Below are positions 1 through 10,897 of a stretch of 64,000 nt of DNA, one piece after another. Positions within the stretch are counted from its first letter, which is position 1. Each line of letters starts with the position of its first letter. This stretch comes from Lineus longissimus (lineage: Eukaryota; Nemertea; Pilidiophora; Heteronemertea; Lineidae). The translations under genes and the position numbers were made by a program. The notes under the pieces were generated by a model that saw nothing but the letters and a program-made list of their open reading frames with translations, was not told the DNA's origin and searched no databases. The stretch is from NCBI RefSeq assembly GCF_910592395.1, contig NC_088313.1:5522501-5586500 (forward strand), read 5' to 3'.

Positions 1-309
1 TTGTTCCATTAGACTTGAAACGTTTGCAAAAAGGAATCTAATGACATAGCCATTTGTTGGAAAGAAATAACGAGGGGGTCCCTAGTTCGATACCCGGCCA
101 GTGCCACTTGGTAACTCTCAACTCGAACGTCCTTGCATGCACTCGATTGTGGCGGCCCGTGGTGCATCAGAAAGATTTCTGGATAGGCTGGGTAATGATG
201 TTTGCAATTGTAAAGTGCTTTGGACAGACAATAATACAGTGAAAGTGTGATACAAAAACTCAATGTTATCATCATTGTTATCATGTATTTGGTAATCGAA
301 TCAACACAC
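1..309 (-). other. XPNPEP1 intron 8 (part) with a tRNA-SINE-like B box
   Basis: This is intron sequence leading off the window. On the plus strand at about 83-93 there is GTTCGATACCC, a fit to the RNA polymerase III B box GTTCGANNCC, followed by further SINE-like sequence. No A box or clear element end is seen, so the SINE origin is a weak suggestion. Confidence 0.25.
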
Positions 310-3300
310 ACCCAAATTTTCTGCTTTTCTTTTGCGACTAATTGTGCAATCACTTCTTTGACCGCTTCGTACGGCTGAAGTGTGACTTTTAAAGCACCTT
401 CAGATGTATTGTTGACGTTCAGGTGATCTTGGACGGCTGGGTCATCGACCTTATCTTCATCTATAAACAACCTTGAAAGAGAGAAACGAACAGCGATGTT
501 ATCAACCGGATACAGAACATCTTGACATTGACTTACTTAGGCCTCTTCGTCCCTGGTGCTGGGGCATAAGGCCTTAACCTCTTGAATCCCAGTGACTGAC
601 CAGTCGTTCATGTTGAAATAACATTTTTTCCCAATGACCGACAGGTCGGTCTCAGTGACATTTTTATTCCCTAGAGCTGGGACGGTAGTTTATTGCTTGT
701 TTTAGCGTGTTTGATGTACAGTAGGGTCAGTTAGCACATGCCTGGGTAGATGGCGCCTCAGTAACAGACTTTGGTGGTTGTATGCGGGCGCTATACATCG
801 TGAAAGTTAGACCTAATTTCGCAACCACGTGACCACCCTGGGCTCCCGGGATTTTCAAGCTTTGGGATTCAAGAGGTTAAAAATATATCTTGCCGTCCAG
901 AGTAGTCAACCATGACATTATCTGTTACCTGAGTCTACTCATTTTCTTTCACTAATCCCAAGTATCGCATCATTTCCTTGGTAACCTGGGCTGTTCTTGA
1001 CTAGTCATAGAGTGTGAGCACGTTCCATGTCCCAACCAGGTCATGGTTTTGGCCCCAAGGAGGTTCCCCTTGACGGTCCCAACTTCCGGATGACTTTGAC
1101 TGGGGTCCGTCATAGTGTTGGATATCCAACCGGAAACTCCTGTTCGCCCCGGTCCCACATTTGAAATTCTGTTAATGGTTCTGGTTTCTGTAGTGATTGG
1201 TTGGTTTCTACCTGTCAGGGTTACTGGCCCCAAGCATAACCCCCAACATGGAGGACCAGGAGTCTACCTTTAGTCTCGCCGCTCTCCTCCTTCCTGTCTG
1301 ACATGGTTGAACCTGCCAGGAGTAATACTCCAAACAGCATGGCCTTCCGGGTTGCTAAGGTACCAAGCTGTTACACCTCGGCAAGGTAGTAGACTCACAG
1401 TAACAGCCATTTAACCCTTTAAGGACGGGATTAATTTTTGGTAAAAATCTACTTTTTTTGTTTTTTAGTACCACACCTGGACGGGATTAATTTTGGTAAA
1501 AATCTACTTTTTTTTTAGTACCACACCGTTATTCTTGCCTACAATTGTGAGCAAGTGATATATAAGGTATAGGAAATCGTTTTTCTAATTGAATTTAGCC
1601 TTTTTGCCTAATTTTTAGCCTTTTTTATGCGTTTCCGGGTAAATTACTTTTACCCAAAATAATAATATGTTATGTATCATTTTGCATTAATTTGTAAGTA
1701 GATGCATGCATAGGTATGATAAAAGAAGTAAAAAACACTTACATTCCTCTTGAGAAGTCGTTTCGACTTTCGAGAATCTGCCACTTTTTGCATGCAAAAT
1801 GCATGTGTACAGAACCGCGCAATTCAGTATAAGGCAGACGACCTATCGACCTGTGCTGCCGTCTGGGCTTAGCTAAGGATACCAACTATCATTAGAAACC
1901 GTTGCCAGGGGCGGGGGTTTACCCGTTCGAGAGCTAGAATAGTTGCATTGACGGGTACGTGTGCGGCTATAGCCGTCATCTGCCACTTGGGCTTGGAAAA
2001 AGTTGCGGCTATGACCGTCATCCGTCCTTAAAGGGTTAAGGTTTAAGGTTTTGATACACCAGCCGATGCATGTACAAACTCTTGACCAAAAGAGCTACAT
2101 GCAGACACTGTCTATAAACATCAGTGGAATGCTGGGTAGCGTATGAGAATTAAAGGGCAATGATTATTTATTAACATTCAGATCATCTTTTCACTGACGA
2201 TCTTATGCAAGGTATTGATACACTGGCCAACCGATGAGAAAACCCTATACCACTGTGTATGAATAGCAATTGAATGCACAAGTACAGTTTTCCCTTAACG
2301 GACACCTCTCTATTATGGACACCCTCTCTATTAAGGACACTAATTTTGATACCAAAATGGTTGTTTCCATTCAATTTGACCTCTCTTATCAAGACACCTC
2401 TCTATTAAGGACAGCACTTGCCAGTCCCGAGGGTGTCCTTAATAGAGAGGTTCTACTGTACTATACTGTAAACCAAGATAACTTTCAGAGTAATTCATTT
2501 TCACAGTGTTGTGTACAATCTTACAGCAGGGCTACTACATGTAGTATTCAGTCACTCTCTGGAATGCCGGGACTTTTTTATGAGGCAATTATAAATCTAG
2601 GTTAGATGTCTGTCAGGGTTGTGGCGATGTTTAAAAGTCTGACAGATGACGTGGCCATGCTAGTGATGATGACATTCCTCCACTTTTTTTAATGCAGCCA
2701 GATACACGTGTATTGCCTGCACATAAACTGAAGACATGCATACAGCAAATAGGCCTAACTCCCCTGCAACTGGCATAATGGCCTTGTTGCCATTCGCTGT
2801 CATTTAGGTCTGCCTGCCTATAAAAACACAACTGGTTTGACACAGTTGAAACTTTATCTTAACCTCTTGAATCCCAGTGACCGACCAGTCGGTCATTTTG
2901 AAATAACATTTTTTCCCAACGACCGACAGGTCGGTCTCAATGATATTTTTATTTCCTTGAGCTGGGACGCTAGTTTATTGCTTGTTTTAGCGTGTTTGAT
3001 GTAGAGTAGGGTCAGTTAGAGCATGCCTGGGTAGATGGCGCCTCGGTACCAGACTTTGGCGGTTGTATGCGGGCGCTATACATCGTGAAAGTCAGACCCA
3101 ATTTCGCAACCACGTGACCACTCTGGGATCCCGGGATTTTCAAGCTTTGGGATTCAAGAGGTTAAAGAGACTTGACGTGGTGGACAGAGCCCTGTTAGGT
3201 GCGAGCATGCCAACCATACTCCAGCCCACATACTGCAGGATTGCCCTGAATTCTTAGAGAATTTCACCAGTCTCCTCCATTCACTCATTACAGAGATTAG

Positions 3301-6300
3301 TACTTGACACAATTCACTCGGCATGAACTAGATTTGGGGGCGTAAGCTTCCGGTGTCCGGTCACATGATTTTCTGTAGGATGGGTATAACCTCAATCCAA
3401 GTGAATAATCTGCAATACCAGAGCGCTCGGTATGACAGTGCATCCACTGTATGCACTGAAAATGTATGGCTCGCCTTGGGTAAATCAACGAGGCCTCCTC
3501 GACCCTCCGCTGCGTGGCGGATAGGGTCAAGGTTACCTGGACTAACGAATTCTCAGCCCAACATAACTGAGCATAACTGAAGACCAAGCTGTGAGGGTCG
3601 TTTGATAACCTTGCCCATACCGTCACCTTGCAACTACTACAGCGAAAGTATGATGCCCAACATCAAGCGCAGAAGAATCGATTGGACTTACCAGATGTTT
3701 TCAAGGCCAACGATTGCATATGACAAGAAAACTGGGTTGAACTGAATATCTGAGCCACGTAGGTTGAACAAATCTGCAACAAAACAAAACAACATCAGCA
3801 GAATAAACCTAACACAACAACACATTCAACTCGACAGAGTTTGATTCAAAAACAAGATATTTTCACAGGCATTTGCAAGTCAATTCCAAACCAAAATGGG
3901 AAAAAGGATCTTCCGGTTGACAGTACTTTTAACTCTTTCGCTAACGTAGGCTTTTGGCAGTGTCCCGTACCCCTGGCCCACGCCTGGAATAGCCCGGGCA
4001 GCCTGCATCCCAACTTGGCTTTGGAAAGTTTCATTGTACCTGTATTAAACCAATCAGCACGCGGTTGTACACGAAAACAGTTCAGTTTGAGATCAATGCG
4101 TGATCTCACTATAGCAGTTGAATGGTATTTTCCATTTACGATATAATTTTTCTAAAATTGAGAATAAGGTGTGTTTAAAATAAAGAAAATGATGAAGTTT
4201 CAGTCCAATTGGCTTACTTATGTGGTTTTGAGGCCCCATTCAACCCGTCGGGGTGAAAAAGCTGACTTGCGGGTTAAAAGCGGTCAAATATCACCCCCCT
4301 AACTTCAGACCCCCCAAACCCTGAAATTATCATGCATAACGTACAACGAAAATTTCATGGTTTGACAGGCTAGGATAGGTCTATTTGGCTTTGAAAGCGT
4401 TCCTCCCGGATTACATCTCGGAAATAGTTACGAGCATGTAGAAAGTACCGTTTTAAAGGGAAAACGGCTTAAAACTTTATTACAGGTACGTAGACTGTAA
4501 AATAGCTAGCATTACCCGATATTAGGGACGAGGTCTGTATTGGATTGAGTGCAGTACTGCCGTCTCGTTTTTCAATCAATCAATCAAATTTACATTTCTT
4601 AGGCGCAATTTCCACTCAGGAAATTGAATGTTCAAATGCGCCCCCCACACAGAGTCACTGAAAGTATTTCCTGTATAGAATTGTCTTTAGTCCTTTTCTA
4701 AAACAATCTAATGAGTCACTGTTTCTGAGGTCCATGTTAAGTGCATCCCACAGAGTTGGTGCTAGATTCTAAAATGCACCACCCCAAAAGTTAGCAGACT
4801 TGAAACGCGGAGTACAGAGCAGGTCCTTTTCCGCCGACCTAAGAGCACGGGCTGATTGATTAAGGAATTGAACCCGAGGCGGAGGACCTTGGTTGAGTTA
4901 CCAAGACACTCGAGGGTGGAGCTAAAATACAGTCCAAACCCGAGCCGACAGGCGAGGGTTTGGACGAAATTTTAGCTCCACCCGAGAGTGTCTTGGTAAC
5001 TCAACCAAGGTCCGAAGCCGAGGGTTCAATTTCTATTCTAAAATACCTCAAACTTAAAAAGATAGGCCACGAAAATAACTTGAATATGTGCGAATTTGGC
5101 AAATTCCATCCATCGCCGGCCCGGTCGGAGCGCCGGTAGCGCCATTGTTTACATTATGTTACGGCAACGTTACAGAAAATGAGACATGTACATTTTGTAC
5201 AGCGCGCATAGGAAGTCCGCATCGGCTCGCTCAAGTGATGCTAAAATCCGCGCAAATGGGCTATTTGGAGCGTTTTTCTCGGCAAATATGTGTAGTGCTC
5301 ATTAAAAAACTTAGGGTGGTTGATGCTTCCTTGACTGATTTGTGTTTGAAGCAGTGTTTTGAGAGCCTCAAACTTCTGAAGTGAGCTGAAATTCCATTGA
5401 CGTGACGTGTGCATGGTTCCACATTTTAGTGCAACCCGAGGGAACTTTGGTAGAGCATCTTGGTTGCGTGTCCAAAACACTCCGCTCTCAGAACGAGGCT
5501 TATGCATTTTCCATTTAAAAGTTGACTTTACGGTACCAAGGTATTTTAGAATACATGTTCAGCAGTTCTGCTATGTATACCGGGGCCTGCCCATGAAGGC
5601 ATTTGTACACAGTTGTCAGCACCTTGAACTCCACACGAGCTTTGATTGGCAGCCAGTGAAGGTTCATGAGGACGGGTGATATGTGGTCGCGCTTCCGAGT
5701 ACGTGTAACAAGACGAGCGGCATTGTTTTGGACCATCTGCATCTTCGTTTTTCCTTGTGTAACCAACCAAAAACTTCTTGGGACTGTGGTGACGATAGAA
5801 CTTGGGGAAAATTTGGCAGTATGGATTACTGCTGGCTAGTATAGTAGTACGCAGTGCATGAGCCCGGTATGCCGGGTGTGGTGCGAAAGAATCGACAGTG
5901 TTTCATTCAAAAGGAGTCTAAGTTCAACTCCAGCAACTTCACAATCTGATTGTTAGCTTTATTATTATTGATGACACTTTAATGCCAGGTGACACTTACA
6001 TGCGACTTCATCCAAAGCTGTCAGGACCAAGGCACAACAATCTTTCTCCTTCATTTTCACTCTCATCTCGGCCACTTTGTCTTGCCATGACATTCCTGAA
6101 ACAAACAACAATTCTATCATACAATTCTATCATTAGGAAATATTTTTGGAGTGAGGTTCTTTGGATATAAAGATAATTCCCAGGATGAAATGGCAGAATG
6201 ACGTCAAGAATAAGGTTGCTTCAAATACGAAGGTGGTTGCCAGGTTGGGGCACTTTTTGTGATGTCTGACTGTGAGAATTCAAGTCAAACTTCGCCAGCC

Positions 6301-9201
6301 AGGTCAAATAATCATGGAGATTAACCTCTTGAATCCAAAACTTGAAAATCCCGGGATCCCAGGGTGGTCACGTGGTTGCGAAATTGGGTCTGACTTTCAC
6401 GATGTATAGCGCCCGCATTCAACCGAGGCGCCATCTACCCAGGCATGCTCTAACTGACCCTACTGTACATCAAACACGCTATAAACTAGCGTCCCAGCTC
6501 AAGGGAATAAAAATATCACTGCGACCGACCTATCGGTCGTTGGAAAAAACATTATTTCAAAATGACCGACTGGTCGGTCACCGGGATTCAAGAGGTTGAA
6601 CATGGCAGCACTTCGAATCACAACGTAGCAAGGTCTTGTTCAGAAAATCACTTACTTATAATTTCTCCAAAAGTACTATTTATAATGACTCATATCGTGG
6701 GTACTAAATATTGAATATGTTCGTGGGTACTAAATATTGAATATGTTCGTGGGCACTAAATATTGAATATGTTCGTGGGTACTAAATATTGAATAAGTGC
6801 AAAAAATGATGACATTAGCAGTTTTGTGCTAACTCCGGCCCTTATATCAAATGCAACGAACCCATATCTTACCTGTGTATTTTGTGGAGAGAACCATCAG
6901 ACCATTATTTGGTGGTGGTGGCTGGTCCTCCCAAATTAGATCAATCAGATTCTGATTGACAAGTGCCATCTGGTGGCCACCTGTTTTCAGCTGTTTGTAC
7001 AATGGTTGCCATACATCTGAAATCATTCAAAAAGCACTGTGGAACTTCTGACTGAGGCAAAAAGAGATTGCTATTCAAAAACCTGACTATAAAGTAGCTT
7101 TAACAAGCAAGATCCACAAAATTTATGTTAGGATGATTTAGGATAAGCTGTAGGCACAAGATCGCCAGAGGTTCCCGGAAAAATATGTTCAGGAATCTGA
7201 CCACTGCAGTGAGCCAGGCCTTTTACCCTCAAGACATTGATATGACGGATGCAATAGTTTGCATGAAACCTTGGGTAAGGCACTTCACCGGCCCCTTTTG
7301 AGTTTCAAGAAATTCTTACCAAATGACACGAGCAAAGGATCAAATCCAACTCGTCCTCCATTGGGCAAAATCTGCAAAGATGTGGAAGTGAAATACAGTC
7401 GTTATATAATCCCTCCTACTGTTGTAAAATCACTTTCAAATACATTGTACCATTATTTGTACATTAAAAAGTTTGGTTGTTGGAAAACTAAGCTTGAGGG
7501 GCAAATCCTCCCATTACCGTACATGCATTATTATATGGGATTCATACATAGCTGAAGGACTTCAGAAGACCGGATGCATTTGCAAGGCCGATAATGGTTT
7601 CTCCAAATAAACACTCAGCAGAATGATTGATCTCATTGGGGATGAACTTGAACAGAACCAGTTCTCATGATTTAGCGCCAAGGTTTAGTATTTTTTATAG
7701 AATCTAATGGGAATTCTCATTGGACAGCTGGGCCTCCCTACCAAGAACATAAAATGAGCCTAACCTTTTTCAACCAGTCTGCCTGACTTGGCGTTTCTGG
7801 CAGACCATCCTTCATCAGCGTCCAGTTCTCGTCCATCTGCTCTGTTGCCTGTAGGAAGTAGCGACCGTCTGTCCACAGTGCTGCGTGGTCCTCGGTGACA
7901 ATGACCGTCCCTGGAAAATAACCGAAATTATTTCATACAATGTTTTCTCTGGGCCCTAATAGGTTAAAATGGATCCAACGTCTTAGGACCTGTATGGTTT
8001 CACAGACAATATCTTGTAGCCTCTATACTCTTATTTGCACACACATGACAGACATATGCAGAGTTGTATTCACAATCTTTGGCAAAAAGAAGACAGCAGG
8101 CAAATGATGCAAAGAGTGCCTGAGTGTGTCAGTGAGAGAATAAGGGCAAGCCTTACCTGCAGATCCGGTGAATCCACTGATGAAAGACCGTCTGTTGTCA
8201 TGAGGTGCGATATATTCACTCTGGAAAAATTTCAGAATCATAACAGAATAGAGAGAATCAGAAGGCCGATGCCAGGTTATCACAAGTGTATGAAGTGTCC
8301 TAAACGACTGATGATGCCAATTTCACTCGAGCATGTCAAATGTGGCTGAGGTGCATTTTATAAGAAATATTTCCCACACATCATTTTTACAATGTCAGGT
8401 TTCCTATTAAAAGCCAATGATTTTCTAAATAAACGTCATGACGCAATTTGTCTTTTTTGTCAAATTTGTCAATTTGTCTGAAGTTGTGGTGTCATGAGGA
8501 TGAACTGGTGTGCTACGATGATGAAAGGAAGAAGTGATCTATCTTTCGAACGATCCAAGCATCTCAGGCAACACTGATGCTTCTCCTGCCATGTGATCTA
8601 CCGTCGTTGTGCATCCGTCCTTCACCACCGATAAACTTCCCCCTGATCGGCCATCAGAAGGGCTGTTACTTTAGCGGCAGTCTCCTGCATCCCCTTCCTT
8701 TCCCACACGTCCATGTCGCCACAACACTAACATTGCACTCACTCGTGGTTGTCACACGAGACACGCACTGAAAACCATCGTAAGGGAAACCAGGTGTTCA
8801 ATGAGTAATGGTTCCAGGGATGCTGACCTGACACAGAATGCACTTTGCGTGTGTTGTAAAGAAAAAGGGTAACCTGATCCTGATAATTCAGGCCGTCATT
8901 CAATTACTTTGTGTCGAGCAATTTCATTGGCCACCCGTTTATGAGCATGCGTCTGACAGATCTCCCACCCTACTGAGTCGGTAGTGAAAGGAGGAGACTT
9001 TAGGATTGACATTCACTGCCGATAAGTCGGCATGTCTCCTGCCGACATAGGCCTACGTGTAAAAGGAACGAAGTATTTTCAAACCTGGTGTGCGTCTCCT
9101 GATGGTATTATGTAGGCATGAATTGGCTCCGTCACATATTTCTTATTTTTCATCAACGCCCGAAGCTGAAGCAACTTCGTCCCAGTTTTTGTGCCGGACA
9201 T
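310..9201 (-). CDS. XPNPEP1: Xaa-Pro aminopeptidase 1 (cytosolic aminopeptidase P), 5' part, eight coding exons
   Basis: This gene encodes aminopeptidase P, a cytosolic M24-family metallopeptidase that removes an N-terminal residue preceding proline. Coding exons on the minus strand, in reading order, are 9201-9085, 8220-8157, 7910-7765, 7371-7320, 7016-6873, 6095-6000, 3773-3692 and 471 to about 312 (the last donor could also be 310). All have AG acceptors and GT donors and join in frame to about 287 codons. Family landmarks include [62 protein letters not shown] and [10 protein letters not shown], which cover the two creatinase-like N-terminal domains. The start [14 protein letters not shown] is chosen because an acceptor (TTTCAG) lies just before a short leader, so a non-coding 5' exon must lie further right. 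The metal-binding catalytic domain is beyond position 1. The identification is firm; the exact last donor is less so. Confidence 0.93.
574..880 (+). mobile_element. TTAA-flanked miniature inverted-repeat element, family A copy 1
   Basis: A 307 bp unit bounded by TTAA on both sides, with terminal inverted repeats CCTCTTGAATCCCA and its complement. TTAA duplications are the hallmark of piggyBac (and Kolobok) transposons, so a piggyBac-type non-autonomous element is inferred. Inside are two palindromes built on GACCGAC/GTCGGTC. Two more copies lie at 2859-3165 (same orientation) and 6321-6599 (inverted). All three are inside XPNPEP1 introns. Confidence 0.85.
960..1260 (-). mobile_element. LINE fragment, start of an APE endonuclease domain, decayed
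   Basis: The minus strand encodes TWNVLTLYD, a stop, then [15 protein letters not shown]. This matches the opening of the apurinic-type endonuclease domain in LINE ORF2 proteins (typical form TWNVRTLYxxGRTAQVxxEMxRY). The preceding residues [12 protein letters not shown] are in a neighbouring frame, so there is at least one frameshift as well as the stop. The domain breaks off near 960. It is a dead fragment in XPNPEP1 intron 7. Confidence 0.6.
1411..2039. mobile_element. TTAA-flanked miniature element, family B (629 bp)
   Basis: The unit is bounded by TTAA at 1411-1414 and 2036-2039, with perfect 14 bp inverted ends CCCTTTAAGGACGG. Near the left end a stretch of about 50 bp (ACGGGATTAATTTT then TAGTACCACACC) is tandemly duplicated. 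No transposase reading frame is present. TTAA targeting suggests piggyBac-type mobilisation. It shares the CCCTTT start with elements at 25565, 26939, 34267 and 39261, though the interiors differ. Confidence 0.8.
2283..2460. mobile_element. TA-flanked palindromic miniature element, pogo/Tigger-like, copy 1
   Basis: The ends read TACAGT(A/T)... and its complement, and the inside is a set of inverted copies of CTCTCTATTAAGGACA. Starting with TACAG and ending with CTGTA fits TA target duplication by a Tc1/mariner or pogo-type transposase (inference). Further copies are at 9790-9971, 10691-10897, 33305-33486 and 45195-45373, plus a split copy at 20856-20923 and 22460-22575. Confidence 0.75.
2859..3165 (+). 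mobile_element. TTAA-flanked miniature element, family A copy 2
   Basis: Same orientation and almost the same sequence as the copy at 574-880, again with TTAA at both ends (2859-2862, 3162-3165) and CCTCTTGAATCCC inverted ends. Confidence 0.85.
3774..4600. other. XPNPEP1 intron 6 segment, no recognised feature
   Basis: Single-copy-looking intron sequence between exon 7 and the LINE remnant that begins near 4640. Short open frames at 3841-4146 and 3846-4109 are antisense to each other and match no family I know. Confidence 0.5.
4640..5770 (-). mobile_element. CR1/Rex-like LINE reverse-transcriptase 3' end, split by an insertion
   Basis: On the minus strand, 5766-5560 encodes the C-terminal reverse-transcriptase region ([50 protein letters not shown]). 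The same frame logic resumes at 4857-4650 with [15 protein letters not shown], then an in-frame TAG, then [20 protein letters not shown]. In related LINE proteins these two parts are contiguous, so the element at about 4858-5558 inserted into an already resident LINE. A second relative with the same motifs is at 46929-47740. Confidence 0.8.
4858..5558. repeat. 700 bp interspersed element, copy 1, containing a 170 bp hairpin
   Basis: This block is near-identical to 53253-53929; from the shared left edge TTAAGGAATTGAACCC to the shared right edge ATTTTAGAAT I see only a handful of substitutions apart from the hairpin tip. The first 170 bp form a hairpin (arms about 4862-4945 and 4958-5036). Near the right end AGGTATTTTAGAAT is the inverse of ATTCTAAAATACCT at about 5034, so part of the unit also has inverted ends. 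The 98-codon open frame at 5088-5384 is kept in both copies simply because the copies are young; it resembles no known protein. Confidence 0.8.
6321..6599 (-). mobile_element. TTAA-flanked miniature element, family A copy 3 (inverted)
   Basis: Inverted and slightly shorter than copies 1 and 2. The left boundary is TTAA and the right boundary has decayed to TTGA. Inverted ends are CCTCTTGAATCC and its complement. Confidence 0.8.
6690..6797. repeat. Short tandem repeat, about 4 copies of a 26-27 bp unit
   Basis: The phrase GTGGGTACTAAATATTGAAT recurs four times with small changes, in XPNPEP1 intron 5. Nothing else is recognisable there. Confidence 0.8.
8221..9084. other. XPNPEP1 intron 1 (coding numbering), no recognised element
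   Basis: Lies between coding exons 1 and 2. No coding similarity or repeat family was recognised; the short plus-strand frame at 8577-8771 has no family features. Confidence 0.5.
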
Positions 9202-9789
9202 TTTCCCTATAGCTGAAATATAAAGGATGTAGATCATACGTACACCAAATACCGGTATCAAGGAAGGGAAGAAGCATGTTATTTGTCCCACCCTAGTTTG
9301 CTCGAATGCATGAAGGACTATTGCATGGATTCGTATTTGGGAAGGGCTCAACATTTTTTTTTTTCATTTGAATTGAAGACCCAAGAATAGCGCGGTAAGC
9401 CCCGATTTCGAAACAAAAAACTGCTTGGCCAACTTCGAAATTAGCACTGTCACCGGGCAAATTATACTTAACTCACCCTGCTAATAGGGCAGGGGTAGAA
9501 AAATTGTTTTCAAGTTTAAGACTAGTCCCAAGCTGTGAATCTCAAAGTCAGGACTAGCTCTTACAGTAAATCCTTAGTTTGCCTGATGGTAGGCTAGCCC
9601 AACTATCAAAGTCACTAGTCCCGGGCTAGGGACTAGTGAATTTTTCGTCCCCTGAAGGGATAGTGGATTAAAGCTGTTAACCCTTGGCATGATGTGGATA
9701 CACCCTCTTAGATAGTGACCCACCGGAAAAACTAAGCCTTAAAAATTACAATGGGTGAGGTCAAATGTTTGAGTGAATGAAAGTGTTAG

Positions 9790-9971
9790 TACAGTAGAAC
9801 CTCTCTATTAAGGACACCCACGGGACTGAAAAGTGCTGTCCTTAATACGGAGGTGTCCTGATTAGAGAGGTCTGATTGAATGAAAAGATCCAATTTGAGA
9901 CCAAATCAAGTGTCCTTAATAGGGAGGTTGTCCTTAATAGAGAGGTGTCTGCTAAGGGAGGTTCCACTGTA
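9790..9971. mobile_element. TA-flanked pogo-like miniature element, copy 2
   Basis: Begins TACAGTAGAACCTCTCTATT and ends with the complement of TACAGTGGAACCTC. Same inner inverted phrases as the copy at 2283-2460. Confidence 0.8.
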
Positions 9972-10690
9972 ATAGTTTCAGTGTTAAGTGTTTTTAAAAA
10001 TCAGTGAATGAAGTAAACAGTAAGTCATGTATTGGCAGTTAAATGTACTACCAACTTGTCACTTTCGTTTTAACTCAACTTTCAAACAGGGAAATGGGAA
10101 AGTTTTATACACAGGTTTCCAGAAATTCCTCCCTGCCTGTCCAATACATTTGTCATCAAAGACATCCCAGACCACTTGGTTTCGCAGTGACAGAGAAAGT
10201 GATTGATGCAGTTTAGTTGATGTTCAGAAGCTGGTCACGTGCTATTTTTATCACCAGCTAATTAAATTGTTTGTCTTGGTCACATTCCGGGCTATGGTGA
10301 TGCACAGCCAATCTTTTCGAGATGCCATAAATATCAGTCTGACCTAAATGGCTCAAGTTGAGCAAGGCAAATGCGAAACCAAGTGGTCTGATCCAGAAAA
10401 GTAGCATTTTTGTGTCTTATTCAAAAACCACAATATCCTTTGCGTTGAAACTTACGCAGTGTCTAGAGAAGATTGAAAGGGCAAACCCTGTGAAGTTATT
10501 TTGAAATCCAGCTCATATCAACAGCGCAGCGGCCATGGAAAGTGAGGTCTGTGTGATTGAAAAACTGGTTCACCATATGCTGCTTTATGTACCGCATAGA
10601 GATAGTGTACAATGCATACGGCAGAATTAGCTCAAATTTGGGTGAGGTGCACAGTAAAGTGAGGCGTATGATATACAGGAAAATGACACA

Positions 10691-10897
10691 TACAGTAGAA
10701 CCTCTCTATTAAGGACACCCTCGAGACTGACAAGTGCTGTCCTTAATAGAGAGGTGTCCTGATTAGAGAGGTCAAATTGAATGGAAACAACCAATTTGGG
10801 ACCAAAACTAGTGTCCTTAATAGTGAGGCTGTCCTTAATAGAGAGGTTGTCCTTAATAGAGAGGTGTCCGCTAACAGAGGTTCCAACTTCCACTGTA
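10691..10897. mobile_element. TA-flanked pogo-like miniature element, copy 3
   Basis: Same family, with one extra tandem copy of the phrase TGTCCTTAATAGAGAGGT, which makes it about 25 bp longer than the other copies. Confidence 0.8.

Noticed and set aside
3841-4146. Overlapping frames on both strands in an XPNPEP1 intron
   Set aside because: They mirror each other, lack splice or family features and have ordinary intron composition.
5088-5384. 98-codon frame kept almost unchanged at 53465-53761
   Set aside because: Conservation equals that of the flanking non-coding bases; it reflects two young copies of one repeat, not selection on a protein.
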